NCBI RefSeq assembly: GCF_032854445.1
Contig: NC_088305.1
Location: forward strand, 17,159,717-17,223,716
Direction: 5' to 3'
Source: Liolophura sinensis
Taxonomy: Eukaryota; Mollusca; Polyplacophora; Chitonida; Chitonidae
DNA length: 64,000 bases
Shown here: positions 57,720 to 64,000 of the stretch, in pieces
How positions within the stretch are numbered: position 1 is the first letter of the stretch
Layout: the number at the start of each line of letters is the position of its first letter
The notes under the pieces: generated by a model
What the model saw: only the letters and a program-made list of their open reading frames with translations
Databases searched by the model: none
Told to the model about the DNA's origin: nothing
Program-made: the position numbers and the translations under genes

Positions 57720-59800
57720 CCCGTTGAAGACGGGATTTTCAGATGAAATTGGATAGCCCTGGACGGGATTATTTTGGGGTTAAAGTCACTTTTTGGAAAA
57801 TTTGGTTTATCTTCAATATGCTTGGCTTTCATTGTCAAAAAAGTATTTCTATTGTAATCTTAAGATGTTTTAAGTTAAAACACATTTTCCTTGCCTTGTT
57901 GTTGATGTTAACCCTGTTGGGGTCTTACTTCTGGCCGAAATTGTAAAAAAAAATGACTTTTCCCACAAAATATATCTGTAATTTGAATTAGTTGTGCTAT
58001 ATAACATTGCAAAACTCATTCCTGTAAAACTCATTGATTGTAAAATAAATATATATAACTGACAACAACTCACATGATCTGTAGTACACTTTTTTATCAG
58101 TTTTCCTCAAAAGTTACAAGTTTCTCTTCGTATGATAATCCTTGAAACAAGGATGTACACAAAGAGGGGTCTCACAAATGTCTCACGATGTATTGTTCAT
58201 CGTACTCAGCATTCTAACGTCCTTCTTATCTTTCCAAACTAGGGCAAGTAGGCCTTCATTGCACGATGTGTAAGCTACCTCACCCTTTTCGCAGTTTGAC
58301 AGTCTTCAACTCAGCCGGCATATCCTTTCGATTTGATCTTACTGTCCCACAAACATTAGTGTTGGACTGGTGGAGTCTGATGAAAAGGTCAGGGCTGGAG
58401 TACCAGTTATCAATATAAATGTTATAGCCTTTATTGAGGAGATCGTGGTTCAATTCTAACACAACCGCAGTGCTGGCTGCGTCACCACTGTCACCTGTGC
58501 GATCCTGTCCAGTATAGATCTTCAGGTTACAGGTGTACCCTGCTGCATTTCCTGTGCTTTGGCATACTTTATATACCTTGATACCAAAACGTGCCCTTTT
58601 CTGGGGATTGTACTGGCGAAATTTTAGACGCCCTTTGAACTTGAGAAGTGACTCGTGCGTTGAGGTCTCCCGTGAAGGGGTATAATTCTCCTTGAATTTT
58701 GACACTATTTTGTCAAGGATAGGCCTTACTTTTGCAAGTCTATCATCTGTAACTGCTTGGTCATTGTCCGCAAAATGTAAATAACGTAGAATTTGAAGAG
58801 CCCTATCTCTTGGCATTGTTTTGTTGAAGTCAGTTTGAATCACAGCATCTCATGACCAGTACATTTTTAGCCTTGGCTTTTTCACTATCCCCATCAAGAT
58901 ACAGAGGGCAAACAATGCTTTTATCTCATCAGGGGTGACATCAAACCATGCTAAATCATGTCTTTTTGTAGCAGGGTTGGTAGGAGGGGGGGTGCCGTAT
59001 ATTTGTTTGTTTCCCTGACAATATCTTGAATAATATCGTCTGAAATAAATGCTCTATAAAAGTCAAGAATTTCACTCTGTGGGGTTAGGGGTATATTCAC
59101 ACCAGGTGTACCAATAAATGGGTGGATTACCGGCACATTGTCACGATTATACCATCTCAATGCAGGTTTAGCAGCGGCTGCACCTCGCCCAGCGATACCT
59201 CGACAACCACGCCCCCTCGGCCTACCTCTGCGCTGACCTTGAAAACTATTAGCATTGACTTGGCCCTGATTGTCACTATCACTACTAGAATCATCATCGC
59301 GAAAGTTTATTGGATCAATGTCACGATTTGGAGACCTATCGCTAACATTACTAGCACTGCTGTCACCCGGAAGTTGCATACTCACATCGTTAGAACTGTC
59401 AGAATCAGACTCCGAATTTGAACGATTCGCTATCCTGTGGAAAATACCACGTTGCCGGTCCCTTTGCGGCGTCCACTCATCAGAATCATTTTCCCCAGAA
59501 CATTCGGATGAAGACACATCATTATCAACATTGTCTGAGCCACTGCTCGCGCATATTTCACCCAAAACTTCATCCAAACTCAGCGTGCGCTTCCTGCTAG
59601 CCGCCATTTTCTTCATAACACATGTGTTAGGAAAATACCGCAAGCTATTATCAACCAATCAGCGCGCAGAACGATCAAATGTGCTGTGCTACCATCCAGA
59701 ATAAAGGGCAATAAGTACACGATGGTCACAAGACAAACGGGGGTTCCCCGGACTAAATTTAGCATGTTAAAAACGGGTATGACGTAGGGTGTCACATGTG
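57720..59800 (-). mobile_element. piggyBac element 3 (PGBD4-like), defective, right end not found
   Basis: The left end is CCCGTTGAAGACGGG after TTAA at 57,716-57,719. No matching inverted end was seen to the right of the transposase start near 59,616, so the right limit is approximate. The region between the left end and the transposase 3' end lacks the sequence for the last third of the protein. Confidence 0.65.
58190..59616 (-). pseudogene. PGBD4-like piggyBac transposase, truncated
   Basis: The start is MKKMAASRKRTLSLDEVLGE at 59,616, then an acidic and Ser-rich region and an RGRPRGRGCRGIAGRGA stretch. NVPVIHPFIGTPGVNIPL and EILDFYRAFISDDIIQDIVR follow, then after a break RALQILRYLHFADNDQAV, ESLLKFKGRLKFRQYNPQ, and NIYIDNWYSSPDLFIRLH (second catalytic Asp). 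The first catalytic position reads STHESLL where the family has an Asp-Glu pair, so His replaces Asp. After ELKTVKLRKG there is a shift, then LLALVWKDKKDVRMLSTMNN and the protein stops. The third Asp and the C-terminus are absent. Breaks lie at about 58,850-58,950 and 58,280. Inactive. Confidence 0.85.
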
Positions 59801-59809
59801 ACGTGTAAA

Positions 59810-60575
59810 CACGTCACCCGCTTCTAGGCACGGAAAATTTTTGCGAGTTAACACGTCATCCGTCCACAAGGGCGTATCACTCTTCGCCCACTCTTTTCTT
59901 AACAGTTCATATCTTGATCAGTTTGTCAAACCCCAGCATTTAAGATATCAAATCGAGACGTTGTAAACACTACTCTTTGATCTACACCTTCTGTAAAGGC
60001 GTTTAACCTTCTGACACAGCTTAAATCTCTAGAACAAAGATGAACGTCAATATTCAGCAAGATCCTGGAGAGCATTAACACAGTCTAAGAATTATATCAC
60101 CAATCTCCGACGTCAAAGTATAAGCAGATTGTACCTTTCGAAACGAGTATTTTATTTGATGTAGAAGCAGGCAAATCCTGATGGGCTTAACTAAAAGAAT
60201 ACCACGATATCACTGACCATCAGGATTCCTGTCAATGTTTGAACTAAACGTGATAACCACAGCATACTATAAATGTCGCACTAACCTGATGTATTCGACG
60301 ATAAGAAACTTATTAAAATATACGGGTACAATTTTAATGAGAAACGTTAAGTATAAATGTAACAATTAAAAAAAATATTCTACGACATGCAGTGTTAGAT
60401 ATAAATATCCACAATTAACAGATTTTAATTAACAAAAACCAGATAAGGCTGAGGACAACATATGTGAAAAAGAATCGTAACATAATCAGGTATCAAACTA
60501 AAATACGAGCTGACACGTATGGAATGGAATGGTGTCCTGTTTTTTAATACCCCAAAACAGTCAGTTACTAAGGCA
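59810..60575. other. Gene-free stretch
   Basis: Nothing coding or repetitive recognised. AT-rich. Confidence 0.45.
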
Positions 60576-60580
60576 CTGGA

Positions 60581-60757
60581 CTAAATCCTTAGGGATAAAC
60601 TGATATGAACATGTCGCGATAGCAGTAAAACGCCTGGAATAATCCTTGGGGATAAATTGATATGAACATGTCGCGATAGCAGTAAAAACGCCTGGAATAA
60701 TCCTTGGGGATAAATTGATATGAACATGTCGCGATAGCAGTAAAAACGCCTGGAATA
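60581..60757. repeat. 58-bp tandem repeat, three units
   Basis: ATCCTTGGGGATAAATTGAT, ATGAACATGTCGCGATAGCA and GTAAAAACGCCTGGAATA recur three times with a 57-58 bp step; the first unit is slightly diverged and the third runs directly into unique DNA. Confidence 0.92.
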
Positions 60758-60759
60758 GG

Positions 60760-62260
60760 GAATACATATGTGGAATATATAGAAGCATATGAAGGTGAAC
60801 TAATCCTGCCTTCCTTGGCAATGAAGTGGAAATAGCGAGTTTCAAAACTCTTCAGTTGGTTGGTATTTTGAATTGCTTCAGGTTTTCCGGCACCGAAATA
60901 GCCAATAGATATTGGCTTCTTGTATCTTCGGTTCAGCATAATCCACAACCATCTTGTAATTGTACAGTTGTAGTTGTTGTGATAATTATGTCAAATCACA
61001 GATCTGGTTAAATTTCTCAAGTGGTTATCCGGGTTATGAATTGAGGCAACATTCTTGTATATAAAATCAAATTAACGCTTTAATTAAGTAAATATGATAA
61101 TACAATATATATAATGCGGGATTCATTCTGATACATACAAGCAGACCACTGGTCAAAGCTCAATCTCTTGGGTTACAATTGGGGCTTGAAGACTGGAGTA
61201 TCAGCATGGGAGTCGGACAGGCGATTCGTATGCAGATCCTTATATGCTGGGTCAAGGGTTTATACTCGCGTGTTTGTAAATAGACGTTATCTTGTGTCCG
61301 CGATAAGAGCGCCCTAGGACCAGGGACAGGTGCAGTAAGACTCCAATTAGAATGGGATAGGTCTGGCTGGAGCATGACTAGGGTATATCAAGGGCTTTTC
61401 GAATTTAACGAACAGCACCATGCGTTACCTTTTGATGCGGCGGGCGCAGGGCCCGCAGAGCGATTTGAGAAGTGGGGGGGGGGGGGGGGGGGGCTAACTG
61501 CAGGCCCGGGACGATTATCCCTGCCCTACAGGCGAGGGTCCAGGGGCCGCCTAGGCCCCGGAAGCTCTGAAACCCTAGATGGCCGGAGACGCGATTTACG
61601 GCGCTAAAAAGGGAAGGATGAATGAGCGAGAAAAGTGACTTAATTGCAATAACTTGAAACACCAATGGTGTTGTTGGATTTTGAAAACAATTAAGGAACT
61701 ACAAAATTTCGGATCTTAATCTTTCATTAAGATTGATTAAAACGACTATTACAAACATTAACGTTGGCAGTAACTTGAATATACCGCTGAGACTATATCT
61801 CTGTGGTAACAACTCCTGTGGTGGTAACAACAAAGTGGCTAATGTCTCCCCGCCATCATATAGGACAGAAATAGATTGCTAAATACACGGAAACCCTAAT
61901 TCGACCAAGCAACCATCACAACAAGGTTGTAATGACTAATCGGTATATACGGTAACTTTTTAAACGGCAGTTCTGTATATTCGCTAAATAGAGATTGAAG
62001 AATTTCAATGGTAAATATGCAAGTGCTGAGAACAGCTTGAGTGACAAGCATGCTGATATTGTGAGTTTCCTCCAAAACAAGCACCATAACAGCCTAAAAC
62101 TAGAGTCACAATTCAAAGTCGCCATTCTCATCTGGGTTACGCAGCAGATCTAGGCCAAATGAGCTCTGTCAAAGTCTTCCTTTTTGAAGGTTCCAAAAGT
62201 GGCTACTCGATTCTCATTTAAGGAGCTGAACTGATTAGCTACGGATACTAAATCTATGGC
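60760..62260. other. Gene-free stretch with a G20 run and a GC-rich island
   Basis: A run of 20 G lies at 61,474-61,493 within a GC-rich 170-bp patch (61,435-61,605) in otherwise AT-rich DNA. No gene recognised. It may hold the 3' end of the hAT element, but no terminal repeat was found. Confidence 0.45.
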
Positions 62261-62261
62261 A

Positions 62262-64000
62262 TCAGTGCGCTCCTTGTGGGACAGTCAGAATTGCCAAATT
62301 GTTGAATCGACACTGGTTCATTGACGATCTAAGCCAGCTCTTTAAGCGACGGGCTGTAGAAAAGGATCTTTCACCCACAGCGTCGGTGGCTGGATTGACC
62401 AAAATGAGTCTCATCAAAACTTCAACTTCTGAAACCAAACATTTATTCCCCAGGCTGAGTTGAATATAAGCTGAGTAGATATCTCGAAAACAGGCGTAAG
62501 TCTCATTTGGCAACATTGCCTTGAACAGTGTCAGCTGGGACTCAAATTGGAAGAGGTCAATATCGCCACTATACTCACTCTCAACGAAAGCCAACTCTGC
62601 CGCATAGTCCTCTCCGTTTAGGCAATTCATGAGCAGACTCTCCATCTCTGCATAGGCCTGAACCCTGGCTGCTCAAAGCGGCTTTTGATAGCATTAACAG
62701 AGAGGTCAATCGCTTCAAAATATATCCTGCGGTATCGATCTTCGCATGTTCTGGGAAACGTTGCTTCCCCTTCACCAACTTCAAATCTACGTGGGGCCGA
62801 CCGGTTTCTTGGTAGCGATGGTTTAGCTATTTCGTGCTCAGTAGCTTTGCTGTTGACAACAGCGTAGAATGCACTGAAATTGTCATCAGTTCTCACATTC
62901 TGTAGAACACTAACGACAAGCTCTGCGTTACGTTGACCATTTACTGCCGAGAGTTTGCCCTGCTGCAATGTTTTGGACAAATTGTCAGTATGACTGTATA
63001 TCCTCTGTCCCAAGTTCAATGCAAAAAAATAATCAAAACTCTCCATTTGAGCCTTCACGCCTATTATTCTGGCTCGCATTTCAGAATCTAGTTTGCCCTC
63101 CAAACATTCATCCCATTCTAACTGAAGCGCATCATAGTTTTCTAGGATGCGTTTGTAACTTTCAGCTCGGATTGTCCATCTAGTTGGACACAAAACTTTG
63201 AGCCCAGGTGTGTCCAGTTGCATCTCGGCCTTGAGTTGTTCCAGTTTTTCCTGGCGTTTAGGAGAAAGCTTTATTAGTTTACAGATTTCTCTGGTTGTGT
63301 CCATGGCATCGCGTAGCAGCTTGCAGCCACTAGTTGTATCCTTTACGGCCAAACTAAGTGCGTGCCCATGACAGTGAGTGAAATGTGCATTCACTGATTG
63401 AGCCTTGATTTGAGCAGCCACACCATTTTTGCACCCGGCCATAGGTCCCCCAGCATCGTAGCACTACCCCCTGCAGTTATTGAGNNNNNNNNNNNNNNNN
63501 NNNNNNNNNNNNNNNNNNNNNNNNNNNNNNNNNNNNNNNNNNNNNNNNNNNNNNNNNNNNNNNNNNNNNNNNNNNNNNNNNNNNNNNNNNNNNNNNNNNN
63601 NNNNNNNNNNNNNNNNNNNNNNNNNNNNNNNNNNNNNNNNNNNNNNNNNNNNNNNNNNNNNNNNNNNNNNNNNNNNNNNNNNNNCACTGCCCCCTGCAGT
63701 TATTGAGAGACAGATCCAGTCTTGTTAAGGTGTCTTTAATAGCGCCGACAATAGTGTCTGCGTTTATGTTAGGGATGTGGTAAAACCCAACAAAGTCTTC
63801 ATGTGGCTCTAAGGCTTTGTCAATCCACCTCAGACAGACTGTTAATTGCTCTTTGTTTGATATATCTGTGCATTCATCTGAGAGAATAGCGAAAAATCCA
63901 GCAGACTTTATCGATGTTGCAATATCTTTCACTATGATGTTGGCCATGATTTTGAGTAACTCATTTTGGATATCATGGGAGGTATATTTGCCAGTTTTTT
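62262..64000 (-). pseudogene. hAT-superfamily (ZMYM1-like) transposase, partial at the window edge
   Basis: The gene runs in from beyond 64,000. The visible order is GKYTSHDIQNELLK, the DUF4371-type region (FFAILSDECTDISNKEQLTV, GFYHIPNINADTIVGAI, LDLSLNNCRGQ), then the gap. After it come MAGCKNGVAAQIKAQS, HFTHCHGHALSLAVKDTTSG and VLCPTRWTIRAESYKRILEN, and the hAT C-terminal dimerisation domain (ILVNPATDAVGERSFSTARR, SSMNQCRFNNLAIL), stop at 62,262. One frameshift at about 62,645 separates the body from MESLLMNCLNGEDY. It would move DNA with 8-bp target duplications; no ends are in view. Probably an old hAT copy or a ZMYM1-like relic. Confidence 0.85.
63485..63684. other. 200-N assembly gap, probably spurious
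   Basis: A 20-odd-bp segment (CCCCCTGCAGTTATTGAG with CACTA or CACTG before it) is present on both sides of the Ns. Collapsing the two copies gives a continuous hAT frame (SLNNCRGQCYDAGGPMAGC), so contig ends probably overlap here and nothing is missing. Confidence 0.8.

Overview
The window is nuclear DNA from an invertebrate animal, most likely a lophotrochozoan and probably a mollusc. Four things point this way: genes with introns, replication-dependent histone genes with 3' stem-loops, tRNA-headed SINEs whose tails (TTGAGTACGGCGTAAAACA, then AAAT or CACT runs) I associate with molluscan genomes, and a dense load of piggyBac, pogo, CACTA and hAT DNA transposons. Species cannot be fixed from the sequence alone.

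Left part (1-18,100). This is mostly gene-poor. A host seven-transmembrane receptor of the secretin/adhesion (Methuselah-like) type lies at 5,879-9,102 on the plus strand. It has a signal peptide, a cysteine-rich ectodomain and one clear intron, but about seven breaks in frame. Three unusual repeats follow: an AT palindrome near 10.4 kb, six tandem 171-177 bp units that each carry a CCAAT box and a TATA box (12.6-13.7 kb), and a 36-bp minisatellite with a 216-bp higher-order period (14.7-15.8 kb).

Middle part (18,100-30,300). One host gene, DNAJC28, runs on the minus strand. Five coding exons can be joined in phase: a J domain at 30 kb, the [17 protein letters not shown] segment, the DUF1992 segment and the C-terminus. 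Its introns hold minisatellites, SINEs and, in the 7.1-kb first intron, a same-strand histone group: intact H2A, intact H2B, and an H4 gene reduced to its last codons plus a perfect stem-loop. The J-domain exon carries two nearly compensating single-base shifts.

Right part (30,300-64,000). This is a transposon graveyard with some nearly whole elements. A CACTA-type element (about 38.7-44.3 kb) has a transposase and a six-exon DUF4806 companion gene. A piggyBac (44.5-47.4 kb) sits between two 100-bp direct repeats. A truncated PGBD4-like element has interrupted an unrelated coding region and is itself cut by a GGGCCC-rich repeat. A 6-kb piggyBac (50.9-56.9 kb) contains a complete pogo element with perfect 25-bp ends and an uninterrupted two-exon transposase ending in a PHD-like finger. 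A further defective PGBD4-like piggyBac (57.7-59.8 kb) and a hAT (ZMYM1-like) transposase running off the right edge complete the layout. The 200-N gap inside the hAT looks like overlapping contig ends rather than missing DNA.

The host content is therefore DNAJC28, H2A, H2B, an H4 relic and a receptor relic. Everything else recognised is repeat or transposon. The most unusual items are the six tandem promoter-like units, the 57-bp array that copies a DNAJC28 splice acceptor, the decapitated H4, the CACTA two-gene layout that mirrors plant En/Spm, and the intact pogo nested in a nearly intact piggyBac.
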